Shown here piece after piece: positions 50,126 to 59,140 of a DNA stretch of 64,000 nt. The notes below the pieces were generated by a model, which was not told where the DNA came from, did not search any database, and saw nothing but the letters and a program-made list of their open reading frames with translations. The first letter of the stretch is position 1, and the number at the start of each line of letters is the position of its first letter. This stretch comes from Kitasatospora setae KM-6054 (lineage in GTDB: Bacteria; Actinomycetota; Actinomycetes; Streptomycetales; Streptomycetaceae), in assembly GCF_000269985.1 (NCBI RefSeq), contig NC_016109.1, forward strand, positions 8,707,001 to 8,771,000. Reading direction: 5' to 3'. Position numbers and translations under genes: made by a program.

Positions 50126-53100
50126 TCAGGGACTGCAGTACACGGCGAAGTCGCCGGCAGTGGCGTGCCGGACGTACTGCTCTGCTCCGGCGAGCAGGAG
50201 CAGTTGGTCGTGGGTGGCGTGTTCGGCCTGGAGGCCGGGTTGGACGACGACGGTGTGGAAGCGGGGGATGAGGGTGCGTGCGATGTCGTGGATCGCGAGG
50301 AGTTCCCTGGGGCCGCCGATCTCGTACGGGGAGATGCCGGTGCGCGCGGTGTACTTCTGGGCGCGGTCGCGCAGGTGGTCCAGGAGGGAGAGCGTCCTGC
50401 CGCGCCGCCATTTGGCGCTGCGGACGGCCTGGCCGCACACCTCGTACAGGTCCTTGACGCGGCGGCCTGCGGCGGCCTTGGTGTACTTGCAGTGCACGAG
50501 TGTGATGTCGAGGTACTTGTTGTCGACGACGCGCAGGCCGACGAGGTCGGCAGCCTCGCCGGGGCCGTCGTCGTCGATGAGGACGTCGAAGGCGCTTGAT
50601 GCACGCAGGTGCGCCGACATGTGGAACTGGATGGAGTCCGGGCGGCGTTCGGGCCCCTGGGACTCCTTGGTGAGGTCCACGCCCTGCCAGGCCAGCGGTA
50701 CGAACCCGCTCGTGTCGAAGGGGAGCCGGGCGTAACGGGGGTTGAGCAGTCGGCCCTCGTCGTCGATGAGGCGGTCGCCCTCCAGGAACAGTTCGGGACG
50801 GTGGATGTTCAGCCATGCCTGCAGCGGCAGCGCCTGCGTGCCGCGGGTGCTGCTGCGCACTTTCGCATCCGAGCCCAGGGGGCGGTAGACGAGGCGCCTG
50901 TTCTCGTAGTCGGCCTGGTAGGGGATGCGCCAGGCCGTGCTGACGAGGGAGAAGCGGAACGGGCCGGTGGGGGAGTGGTCGTCGACCTCGAAGTCGATGT
51001 CGGTCATCGAGCAGGAGCGGCCGTCGTGGTGGACGGTGAGCCGTCTGCCGGCGTCGGTGTGGATCTGCCAGGGCCACTGCACTGCGAGTAGGACGTACTC
51101 GGGTCGTTCGTCGATGTCCTCGGGGATGATGAATCCGTCGAAGACCCGTTCGACGTTGATGCTGTCGTCCAGGAGCTTGCTGCCCTGGTGGTCGCACCAG
51201 TCGGTCCAGGCCTTGAGGTCGGGGGCGGTGGTCGGGGTCCAGAACCGCCCGGCGTAGGCGGCGCTGATGGAGACGCCCTCGCCGTTCTCGAACCCGGACG
51301 CGGCGATGTGGGTCTGGCTCTTGTGCTCCTGGGAGGTGTCGAAGCCCTGGGAGACGTCGCTGCCGACGTGCAGGGAGAACCTGGTGAAGTGGTTGCGGGC
51401 GTCCTTGAGCCCCACGTTGCTGGGGATGAGCCGGTCCACCCCGGCCAGCACCCGGTAGGTGCGCGCCCCGTTGATCAGTTCGCAGTCCGGCCCCAGCACT
51501 GCCTCGGCGAGTTCCTTGTAGGCCCCGGACTTCTCCGAGCCGTGAATGTACAGCAGCCGCCGGGCGACGTCGAAGTACAGGATGTAGAGCTCGTAGACGA
51601 CTTGTTCAAGTGCCTGTGGCGCGCCCCAGCGGACGGCGGTGCGGTGCTCGACGACGAACCACGCGACCGGGTTGTCCTGGCCGCCGGTGGCGACGGTCTC
51701 GTCGAGGACCCGGGCGTTTTTGCGGAACAGGCCGAGCGCGGCCTCCGGATTCCACTGCCCGCTCGCCGCGCGATAGGCGACGGCGCTCATCTTCGGCTCC
51801 AGGACGCTGACCGCGACATCGTCCGGGGCATCGGCGAACGTGGCGTCGAAGGCGCTGGTCTCCTCGGCGCTCGACGCGGCGCCGTCGGTCAGACGGTCCA
51901 GCAGCAGGTTCCAGTCGGCGTCCTCCCGCAGCAGCTGGCGCAGCGGCGACACGCCGGCGCCGGGTTCCTGGGCGACGAAGACGGTTGCCTCGCCCAGGTC
52001 CTTGCGGGCCCGGGCGAAGCGGCCGATGAACTGCAGCATCGGACTCAGGCTCCTGCGCGCCGCGTGCATGGCGGCGATCTTCAGCGCCGGCTCGTCGAAG
52101 CCCTCCCCGAGCATGTCGACACAGACGATGATGCGGCAGCTGCGGTCCCGCAGCGCCCGCACGGCGGCGGTGCGGCGGCGGGCGCCCACGTTCTGATGGA
52201 CCACCGTCGGCGCGAACCCGGGAGCCAGCTCCCGGTAGATCTCGACGATTTCCTCCGCCTTCGGGATGCTCTCCGCCCTCACCATCATCAGGTGGTCGAA
52301 CCCGGCGTCCAGATCGCTGCGCAGCCGCTCCACCGCGGCCTCCGCGAGTTCCCGGTCGGTGTCCCGCAGCCCCAGGACGGCACGGTAGTTGATCCGCCCG
52401 AAGATCCCGTCGCGCTGCGCCTCCCGGAGCGGGAAGCGGAAGATGACGCGCCCCGGCAGGCGCCGGCCGTCTTCCCGGAACGGGGTCGCGGTGAACAGCA
52501 GGACAGGCCGGTCGGCGAACGTGTCGATCACGCGTGCCCAGGTGGCGGCGGGGGCGTGGTGGGCCTCGTCGACGATCAGGTGGGAGAAAGCGCCCAGCAG
52601 TTTCGCCCGGACGGCCGGCGAGCAGGCGTTGAGCACCTGAGGGGTGGCCACGACCACATTGCAGGCCTGCGCGAACCGGGCAGCCTCGTCCGGGTCCTTG
52701 AAGGAGTGCTCCAGCCGGCCCACACACGGGCGCAGCGCGCCGGCCGACACGATGCGCTCGCGCTGCAGGACGCCCAGCGTCTCGAACTTCCCGGCGAGCT
52801 GGTCGCGCAGCGCAGCACTGGGAACCAGGACCAGGAGCCGTTCCACCCGGCCGGCCACCAGCACGGCGAGCATGGTCTCCGTCTTGCCCGTGCCGGTCGG
52901 CATCACCACCACACCCGGATCGGGCAGTCCGGAGACCCAGTGAGCCATGACGGCGTGCAGCGCGCCGAGTTGGGGGCGGCGCAGGCTGCCCGGCTCGTCG
53001 TGGGGGCGGTAGCCGATGGAGCCGCGCAGCGACCGCCTGACGCTGTCGGGACCGGTGCGGGCCAGGCTGCCCCGCCAGCCCACCACGCCCGAGGACGCGC

Positions 53101-53308
53101 CGGCGGGGAGCACCGCCGTCAGCGCCTCGGCCTCCTGCGGTACGTCGTGCGCCGCGTCGACGGCCGGCCAGCTTCCGAAGACGCTGTGCACCCGTTTCGC
53201 CCCGCCGCTCTCAGTGACATCCAACTCGCTCGCAGGGACGAGGAGTTGGCGGACATGGTTCTTCTCGTACTTCGCGGGATCGGCCCACACCTCGGTGCTC
53301 GTGTACAT
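50126..53308 (-). CDS. SF2 DEAD/DEAH helicase with possible nuclease tail (1060 aa)
   Basis: ATG 53308. Motif I VVMPTGTGKTE at 135-144, motif Ia VPSAALRDQ, motif II HLIVDEAHH (DEAH 247-250), motif III LLFTATPFRED, and motif VI LQFIGRFARARKD, so the helicase core is complete in residues 110-460. The C-terminal 600 residues are not recognised as a whole, but residues 925-945 read VVDNKYLDITLVHCKYTKAA, close to a PD-(D/E)xK-type D-x6-HCK arrangement. A phospholipase-D HKD motif was not found. Layout resembles helicase-nuclease defence proteins. It follows the TniB gene by 169 bp. Confidence 0.8.
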   Translation of the reverse strand: MYTSTEVWADPAKYEKNHVRQLLVPASELDVTESGGAKRVHSVFGSWPAVDAAHDVPQEAEALTAVLPAGASSGVVGWRGSLARTGPDSVRRSLRGSIGYRPHDEPGSLRRPQLGALHAVMAHWVSGLPDPGVVVMPTGTGKTETMLAVLVAGRVERLLVLVPSAALRDQLAGKFETLGVLQRERIVSAGALRPCVGRLEHSFKDPDEAARFAQACNVVVATPQVLNACSPAVRAKLLGAFSHLIVDEAHHAPAATWARVIDTFADRPVLLFTATPFREDGRRLPGRVIFRFPLREAQRDGIFGRINYRAVLGLRDTDRELAEAAVERLRSDLDAGFDHLMMVRAESIPKAEEIVEIYRELAPGFAPTVVHQNVGARRRTAAVRALRDRSCRIIVCVDMLGEGFDEPALKIAAMHAARRSLSPMLQFIGRFARARKDLGEATVFVAQEPGAGVSPLRQLLREDADWNLLLDRLTDGAASSAEETSAFDATFADAPDDVAVSVLEPKMSAVAYRAASGQWNPEAALGLFRKNARVLDETVATGGQDNPVAWFVVEHRTAVRWGAPQALEQVVYELYILYFDVARRLLYIHGSEKSGAYKELAEAVLGPDCELINGARTYRVLAGVDRLIPSNVGLKDARNHFTRFSLHVGSDVSQGFDTSQEHKSQTHIAASGFENGEGVSISAAYAGRFWTPTTAPDLKAWTDWCDHQGSKLLDDSINVERVFDGFIIPEDIDERPEYVLLAVQWPWQIHTDAGRRLTVHHDGRSCSMTDIDFEVDDHSPTGPFRFSLVSTAWRIPYQADYENRRLVYRPLGSDAKVRSSTRGTQALPLQAWLNIHRPELFLEGDRLIDDEGRLLNPRYARLPFDTSGFVPLAWQGVDLTKESQGPERRPDSIQFHMSAHLRASSAFDVLIDDDGPGEAADLVGLRVVDNKYLDITLVHCKYTKAAAGRRVKDLYEVCGQAVRSAKWRRGRTLSLLDHLRDRAQKYTARTGISPYEIGGPRELLAIHDIARTLIPRFHTVVVQPGLQAEHATHDQLLLLAGAEQYVRHATAGDFAVYCSP

Positions 53309-53477
53309 GCGCCGCGCCTTCTTCGGAGAGGGAGGTCGAACGTGCGGTCGTGCGGACTGGTCTTTCTCCCGCACAGGGGGCGGCCGGGCTTCGAAGGCAC
53401 GGCCAGAGCGGACGGGCCCGGATCCCGCGGGCCTGCCCCCGCACCGGCGATACGTGCCGACACGGAGACGGGGCCGG

Positions 53478-54560
53478 TCAGTGCGCGGGGTCGTCGTAGC
53501 CGGTCAGGACCGAGTCGAGCAGGTCCTTGTCGATCTCCTCGGTCCCCTCCAGGATGCTGGCTTGGGCAGCCTGGCAGATGAGCTGGTCCAGGACATGCAT
53601 GGAGCCGTCGGTACGCCCGTGGAGGTAGGCGGCGAGGTCGCGCAGGGTTCCGGGCTTGTGCTTGTAGAGGCGGAGGTTCTCCTCGACCTTGCCCAGCACC
53701 CTGTGCCACTGCTCGGGCTCGGCGTCGGTGTAGGGGACGGGCCGCACCCACAGGGTCGGGAAGGCAATGTGGGGCCGCGGCGCGTGCGTGCCCGCGGCCG
53801 GTGCCTGGCTCCGGTGGTCGCCGTACCCCGCCCTGATGATCTCCCGCGCACCGATGCCGCAGAACAGGAACGTGACGCGGGGCAGCCTGTCCTGAAGACG
53901 CAGGAGGTAGTCGAACGCGGTCTGCCGCTCGCTGCTCCTGATGTACTCGACACCGTCGACCACGACCAGCCGGGTGCCGGCACGCTGCATGACCCGCACG
54001 ATGGGCTCGGTCATGTCGACCGGCCGATGGTTCATCGTCTCGGGAGAGCGCGAGTGCTCGATCCCGAGGAAGTCCGCGAACGGCAGCGACCAGTGCAGAT
54101 CGTCGCTGCGGTCGTGCGGCACGTTGATGTACACCACCGGATGCCGGTCCGGGTCGGGCCCGTACAACTCGTCGACCAAGGCATGGAATCCGAGGGCGAT
54201 CAGCGCCGCCAGCAACGATTTCCCGCTCAGGCGCGGGCCGTCGACGACGAAGTTCGGCCCGCGCCCGTTACCGGTCGTCAGGTTCTTCACCAGCAACCTG
54301 CGGGCCTGCTTCAGGGCTGCGCCCACATCGTCGGTCACCACCGGCAGCAGCCGGCCGTGATAGACCAGCCGTGGGTCCGACAGCGTCACCTTCGTGCCGA
54401 GCGGAGCGCAGTCCTGCAGGTCGGGCGGGCCGTAGGTGCGCCGGGCCTGTGCCCGGAAGCCCTCTTTCGTCGTCAGCGGCCCCGGATCGAACGGCCCGCC
54501 CGGCAGCGGGGATGTCCCGGCCGGCGCGGGTGCGGTGCCTTGCCGTGTGGTGTCGTTCAC
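53478..54560 (-). CDS. tniB: TniB/TnsC-like AAA+ ATPase
   Basis: 360 aa; ATG 54560 overlaps the TniA stop (ATGA). Walker A GPRLSGKS at 108-115; Walker B RLVVVDGVEYI around D202; sensor-like VTFLFCGIGAREI. It is the regulator ATPase that links target-site selection (TniQ) to the transposase. The usual Walker B DE is DG here (G203), so the hydrolysis glutamate is displaced or missing; E205 might substitute. N-terminal 60 residues are Pro/Gly-rich. Confidence 0.85.
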   Translation of the reverse strand: MNDTTRQGTAPAPAGTSPLPGGPFDPGPLTTKEGFRAQARRTYGPPDLQDCAPLGTKVTLSDPRLVYHGRLLPVVTDDVGAALKQARRLLVKNLTTGNGRGPNFVVDGPRLSGKSLLAALIALGFHALVDELYGPDPDRHPVVYINVPHDRSDDLHWSLPFADFLGIEHSRSPETMNHRPVDMTEPIVRVMQRAGTRLVVVDGVEYIRSSERQTAFDYLLRLQDRLPRVTFLFCGIGAREIIRAGYGDHRSQAPAAGTHAPRPHIAFPTLWVRPVPYTDAEPEQWHRVLGKVEENLRLYKHKPGTLRDLAAYLHGRTDGSMHVLDQLICQAAQASILEGTEEIDKDLLDSVLTGYDDPAH

Positions 54561-57067
54561 GAATCCTCCTCGTCGGTGGAGCCGGCCGCTGCCCGGGGCG
54601 GGGGAGCAGGATCGGAGGCATCGGCCGGGGCTGGCAGGCCGCTGAGGAACAGATCGGCGATGCCACCCGTGGAACCGCGCCGCTGTGCCACCAGCCGCGG
54701 CTCCTTCCCAGTCCCAGTCGTCATGTCCACTCCGGGATCCGCCGGCGGTTCTGCGTTCTGCGGCGGACGCTCGTCCGTGTCGGGAACAGCGACCGGCTCG
54801 CCCGCAGTCACCAGCACGCCCGCGTCGCCGGACAGCCGCGGCCCGGCGTCCTGATCAGGGAAGAGGAACTGCGCGGGATTCTCCAACGAGCGGGCCGGCA
54901 CGATCGTGGCCGGGTCGGGGACACTGATGCTGGCGTACCTGTCCGGATCCGGCGGGCGCACCGCCGGCTGAGGCCCGGTGAACGGCCGGCCCGGCCGGCG
55001 CCACAGCCGCCGAGCTGCGCCCGCCCGCCGCCAGGCCCGTGCGGCGGGTGCCTCGTCGAGCGGCCCGCGCCGCGCCCGCTCCCGCAACTCCGACACGGCC
55101 AAGGCGATGTCGCGCTCCCGCTGCTCGTGCTCCTCCGGGCCGCCCGCATTGAGGAAGGCCTGCTCCGCGGTCTGCCACAGGTACTGGGACCACTCGCCGT
55201 CGATCAGGTCCTGGTGGATGAACTCGGCCTCCACCCACGGGTCCTTGCCGAGCTGCTCCTGGCGCTGGTCGAACAGCCACACATAGTGCGGCGCGTACGG
55301 GTCGAAGCGGATCGGCCACCTCTTGCCCTGCCCCCGCACCCCGGAGGGCTGCTTGTTGTATGCCTGGAGCGCGGCGCTGTTGTACGTGCGGTTGCCGACC
55401 CGCACGCCCTTGTCGCCGACCTGCCGCCACTCGCAGAGCAGCAGCTTGCGCGACTGCGACGGCGACAAGGGCAGCGGCGCGTACCCCTCGCATGCCACGA
55501 GAGCCGCGTACATCTGGTTGGGGGTGAGTACCACACCGGGCAGGTTCGGGCTGCGCAACCCCTCGTGGCGGTGCTGCTGCCAGTGCAGCGCTATCCATTC
55601 GTTCAGCAGGTCCTGCAGCTCGTTGAGCCGCCACATCGGCCCCTCGGCCACGTACTTGCCGCGCCGGGCCAGGTCCCGTGCCGTGTAGGCGGCCACGTAC
55701 TGGCTGAACAGCTTCTTCAAGGCGGAGAACGTCGCCTCCACGATCGCCTTGTCGGGGCCGGTGTTGTCCCGCGCCGACCTGATCGAGATCCCCAGCGAGG
55801 TGCACACGTCCTCGAAGTGCTCGCCCTGGTAGATCTTCCCCTGGTCGACGACGACCATCTTCGGGCGGATCACCGGCCGCGCCGCGGCACCGGCCATCCG
55901 CGGATCGCAGGCGACCTGATCCGCGTAGGGCAGATCCGACAGCTCAGCCCTGCTGAGCGGCGACCATCCGGGCCGGGCCGGCATGGGGGCGAGTGCCTGC
56001 GCGAGCATGAGGGTGGCGTCGAACGAGGTGGTCGCTCGTCCGCCCAGCCGCTTGCCCTTGTACCCACGGCCAGGAGCGCGGGGCACGATCAGTGCCCCGA
56101 TGATGCTGCGGCTGGCCACGTCCACAGCCGCGGTCAGCTCGACTTGGACCGGGTAGCCGTCGTCGCCGATCGCAAGCACATCCAGGCCGGTCGAGTCGAT
56201 CTGCACCATCTCGCCGAGCATCCGTGCCCGTGTGGGCGTCCACGGCGGCTCGGGGGAGCCCGCCGCCTCCCTGCGGCGGCGTACAGGCCCGCGCAGGGAG
56301 CCCGTGCGGGTGCCGAGGCTGTTCAGCAGCCGGTAGAACCCGGTGCGGGAGATCCTCAGGTTCTCCTCGGGGTAGGCCGCGCGCAGGCCGGCCTGCAGCC
56401 GCTCGTGCAGGCGGGTGCCCCAGCCGGAGGACTCCTCGACTCCGTCTTTGAGCTCCTGCAGCAGCAGGGCGACGATCCGCTCGTCGGTGTTCCCGTAGAG
56501 CTTTCCGGCGACGACCTTCACCAGGGCCGCCACGCCCTGGGCCGAGTACTCCTTCAAGCGCCGGTCCAAGGTCGCCACCGACACCTTGCGCCAGCCCAGC
56601 GCCTTGAGTTCGCGCTCCTTGCTGGCCAACCGCTGGCTGCGGGAGACGGTGGCCGGGTCGTACTCGGGCCGGGGCCGCGCGTCGGGTGCGCAACCCGGCG
56701 GCAGGCCTTCCTCTGCCTCGCGCAGGTGCCGCTCCCACGCGCGGACGTCAACCAGTTCAGCCGGGGTGAGCAGGGACAGGATGCTGACGTCGGGGATCCG
56801 GGCTCCGGGCCGCTCCGTGCCGGCGTCGTCCAGGACCGCGAAGTCCGGGGCACCTACGACGGCCGACAGCAGCGCGACCGCGTCCTCGCCGTCCTCGTCG
56901 GCGGCGCTCAGGTGGACCCGGCCGCCCTGCAGGGCGGCCACCAGGTACGAGGCGCCGTGCCAGCGGACCGTGTCGCCCGGCTCCAGGCCGGCGCACCGCC
57001 CGTCATCGTCGTCCGTGCCCGGCGCGCTGCCGGTACGGCAGGTGCAGCCGGACCTCTGGGCCCTCAC
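54557..57067 (-). CDS. tniA: TniA/TnsB-like DDE transposase (836 aa)
   Basis: GTG 57067 overlaps the TnsA-like stop. HTH-rich DNA-binding N-terminus (residues 130-260), then the rve integrase core with D291 (MVQIDSTGLDV), D408 (KMVVVDQGKIYQG) and E444 (NTGPDKAIVEATFSALKK). A beta-barrel Mu-type C-domain follows (RPEKRWPIRF-like GQGKRWPIRFDPYAPHYVW), then a long Pro/Ala-rich tail (about 720-836) probably contacting TniB. All catalytic acids are present. It cuts and joins the 3' ends in Tn7/Tn5053-type transposition. Confidence 0.92.
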   Translation of the reverse strand: MRAQRSGCTCRTGSAPGTDDDDGRCAGLEPGDTVRWHGASYLVAALQGGRVHLSAADEDGEDAVALLSAVVGAPDFAVLDDAGTERPGARIPDVSILSLLTPAELVDVRAWERHLREAEEGLPPGCAPDARPRPEYDPATVSRSQRLASKERELKALGWRKVSVATLDRRLKEYSAQGVAALVKVVAGKLYGNTDERIVALLLQELKDGVEESSGWGTRLHERLQAGLRAAYPEENLRISRTGFYRLLNSLGTRTGSLRGPVRRRREAAGSPEPPWTPTRARMLGEMVQIDSTGLDVLAIGDDGYPVQVELTAAVDVASRSIIGALIVPRAPGRGYKGKRLGGRATTSFDATLMLAQALAPMPARPGWSPLSRAELSDLPYADQVACDPRMAGAAARPVIRPKMVVVDQGKIYQGEHFEDVCTSLGISIRSARDNTGPDKAIVEATFSALKKLFSQYVAAYTARDLARRGKYVAEGPMWRLNELQDLLNEWIALHWQQHRHEGLRSPNLPGVVLTPNQMYAALVACEGYAPLPLSPSQSRKLLLCEWRQVGDKGVRVGNRTYNSAALQAYNKQPSGVRGQGKRWPIRFDPYAPHYVWLFDQRQEQLGKDPWVEAEFIHQDLIDGEWSQYLWQTAEQAFLNAGGPEEHEQRERDIALAVSELRERARRGPLDEAPAARAWRRAGAARRLWRRPGRPFTGPQPAVRPPDPDRYASISVPDPATIVPARSLENPAQFLFPDQDAGPRLSGDAGVLVTAGEPVAVPDTDERPPQNAEPPADPGVDMTTGTGKEPRLVAQRRGSTGGIADLFLSGLPAPADASDPAPPPRAAAGSTDEEDS

Positions 57068-57786
57068 ACGACCACCCGATTCGCGGCGTTGCCTGCCCAG
57101 GCGAGGGAGACCGGGATGAGGGCCCGGTCCCGCTCGAAGGACAGGTCACCGGTCCACAGCAGGTGCCAGGCATGGGCGAGAGCCGTGCGCGGGAGGCCAG
57201 CGGCGGCGACTCCCGCCGTGATCGGGCGCGCCACCGAGAACGCGGGGAGCAGCACGTCGCGGATCTTCTCGTCGTACAGGTCGGGGAAGCGGTGCGCGGA
57301 CACAACCCGCAGCCACTGCAGGCGGATTCCCGTCGGGACGTCCAGCGGGGCGACGGTCCATCCGGCGGCGTCCGCGACATGCGCGACCACTTCCGCCTCC
57401 CGGGATCGGGCCTGCTCGTCGCCGTCGCGGGCAGGGTGCACGATCACCAGCCGCTCCCCGCGTACGGTCCGAGCGAAGAACGCGGGCTCTACCGTCCCGT
57501 GCGCGGAGCCGTCCTGCCAGCAGATCTGCGTCGCGGTCGCGGAGAACCACTGCACCGAGGCGTCGAAGTCCAGCAGGGCCGCCGCGTACATCAGCCGCTC
57601 GCTGCCGCAGACCACCATGCCTTTGGTGGTGGCCGCCCAGTAACGGGTCAGGATCGACTGCCTCCCGTGGTAGGCATGGGGTTCACGCAGGGGCTCGCAT
57701 CGCTCCAACGGCACTGCGCGCATTTCTCCGGGAGCGGCCTCGCGCTCCCGGCCGTCCGGATCCCGATAACGCACCTGTACCTGCAC
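57064..57786 (-). CDS. tnsA: TnsA-like endonuclease subunit with altered catalytic residues
   Basis: 240 aa from GTG 57786, chosen for GGAAAGG 6 nt upstream and an opening VQVQVRYRDPDGRE typical of actinobacterial TnsA-like subunits; ATG 57894 would add 36 residues. E63 in GSERLMYAAALLDFD fits the first catalytic acid. The following core normally reads P-D-F ... [QD]-x-K; here it is VEPAFFARTVRGERLVIVHP then A, so the expected Asp is Ala102 and no Lys follows. If so, 5'-strand cleavage may be lost and transposition would proceed by cointegrates. Neighbour order strongly supports the family. Confidence 0.75.
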   Translation of the reverse strand: MQVQVRYRDPDGREREAAPGEMRAVPLERCEPLREPHAYHGRQSILTRYWAATTKGMVVCGSERLMYAAALLDFDASVQWFSATATQICWQDGSAHGTVEPAFFARTVRGERLVIVHPARDGDEQARSREAEVVAHVADAAGWTVAPLDVPTGIRLQWLRVVSAHRFPDLYDEKIRDVLLPAFSVARPITAGVAAAGLPRTALAHAWHLLWTGDLSFERDRALIPVSLAWAGNAANRVVV

Positions 57787-57932
57787 ACGATGCCTTTCCG
57801 CCGCCGGGCCGAAGCCCCGGCCGAGCCTGCGCCACCACATCGAGCCGCCGTGATACGCCCCACAGCTATCACAACTCGCCACCCGGCGGAACAAAGACGT
57901 CCACTTCAGGTGTGAAAGCCCTCCGCCTCACG

Positions 57933-58949
57933 TCACAGGTAGGGCCGGTCGAAGGTTCCGGCGCCCAGCTCGCCCGGCAGACAGCTCAGTTGCGCCACCG
58001 ACGCCAGCGCGCCGACCACCTTGTGCGGAGCGGCCAGCGGCGGCCGGACCCCTGCCTTGCGCGCCGCCACGGACGTCTGCGGCTGATGCCGGGCCATCCA
58101 GACGGTCAGGACCGGGCTGAACGCCGGGCCCAGTTCGGCCACCGCCTGCGCGTGCCAACGCCGGTACTCCTCCCACGTCAACGCCCCCGCCAGCCGGTGC
58201 CGCTCGCTGCGCGCCAGGACCCGCGCGACCCGGACCGCCTCCGGATACGCCAGGAACGGTGCCGCCCGCCGTTCCCCGAGCCGGTCCGCGGCTTCGGCGA
58301 ACCAGCGCGGCGCCCGTCCGTACAAGGACCGCACCTGGCGGTCGGCCATCATGGAGAAGGCGTCCGCCATCAGCGCCCGCCCCACCTTTCCCATCCGCCG
58401 GCCCAGACACGCCAACCGGCGGTGGGCGTCAAGGACCTGCGGCCACGGCCGCAGATCGGTCCACGGCCACGCCGTGTCGCGCGAGTTGTCCGTCCACCGG
58501 GCATGCTCGCCGCACACGCTCCAGGTGTCGGGCACCATCAGCCACGCCGGCTCGGTGACCCCGCGCCGGGCCGCGCACAGCGCGCACGCCCGTACCAGGT
58601 AGCCGTCCGTCACGGCCCACGGCCACTTCCACACCGGGTGCTCCCCGGAGCCCGTCAGTAGGTACTCCTCGCCCAGACTCGCCAAGGCCCGTTGCAGCAC
58701 GGGCAGGGGCCGGCCGGCGAGCCGGGCCAGACGCTCGGCCGCGGGCCGGTTGAGGTAGAGCTCGGTCAGGTGGGGCGCAACCACCCGGCTCTTGCCCTCA
58801 CCCACGATCTCCAGCAGGTAGCCCACACTCAGCCCGTTGCGCTCGGCGAGCCGGGTCACGTACGAACCGGTCGACTCGTTCGGCAGGAAGCGCACATGCA
58901 GCGGCAGCTCCCGCAGGTCCGAACAGCGGCCATGCTCCTGCACGTTCAC
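57933..58949 (-). CDS. tniQ: TniQ-family target-selection protein
   Basis: 338 aa from GTG 58949 (GGGGAG just upstream); ATG 59006 would add 19 residues. The opening LPLHVRFLPNESTGSYVTRL then AERNGLSVGYLLEIV is the TniQ signature. A zinc-binding segment CALC ... CGEH around residue 140 (VRACALCAARRG, WSVCGEHARW) and an LDAHRRLACLGRRMG helix follow. TniQ recruits TniB to the target site. It lies upstream of the TnsA-like gene (146 bp) and divergent from the large helicase. No Cas genes or CRISPR repeats are near. Confidence 0.85.
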   Translation of the reverse strand: MNVQEHGRCSDLRELPLHVRFLPNESTGSYVTRLAERNGLSVGYLLEIVGEGKSRVVAPHLTELYLNRPAAERLARLAGRPLPVLQRALASLGEEYLLTGSGEHPVWKWPWAVTDGYLVRACALCAARRGVTEPAWLMVPDTWSVCGEHARWTDNSRDTAWPWTDLRPWPQVLDAHRRLACLGRRMGKVGRALMADAFSMMADRQVRSLYGRAPRWFAEAADRLGERRAAPFLAYPEAVRVARVLARSERHRLAGALTWEEYRRWHAQAVAELGPAFSPVLTVWMARHQPQTSVAARKAGVRPPLAAPHKVVGALASVAQLSCLPGELGAGTFDRPYL

Positions 58950-59140
58950 ATCGCTCCCCGGGGCGGACAACCGGCCCACCACGGTAGCGCATGTCGGCCG
59001 TATCATCACGGGAACATCCGGGCACCTTCCAGGGCCGGTCCGACCGATCGGAGACCCCGGACAGGTGCCCGAGGCGGCAGGCGGCCTGCCCGCATTGCCG
59101 CCCCGCACGTCGCAACGGCCGTGAAGGAACCGCCTCCTCA

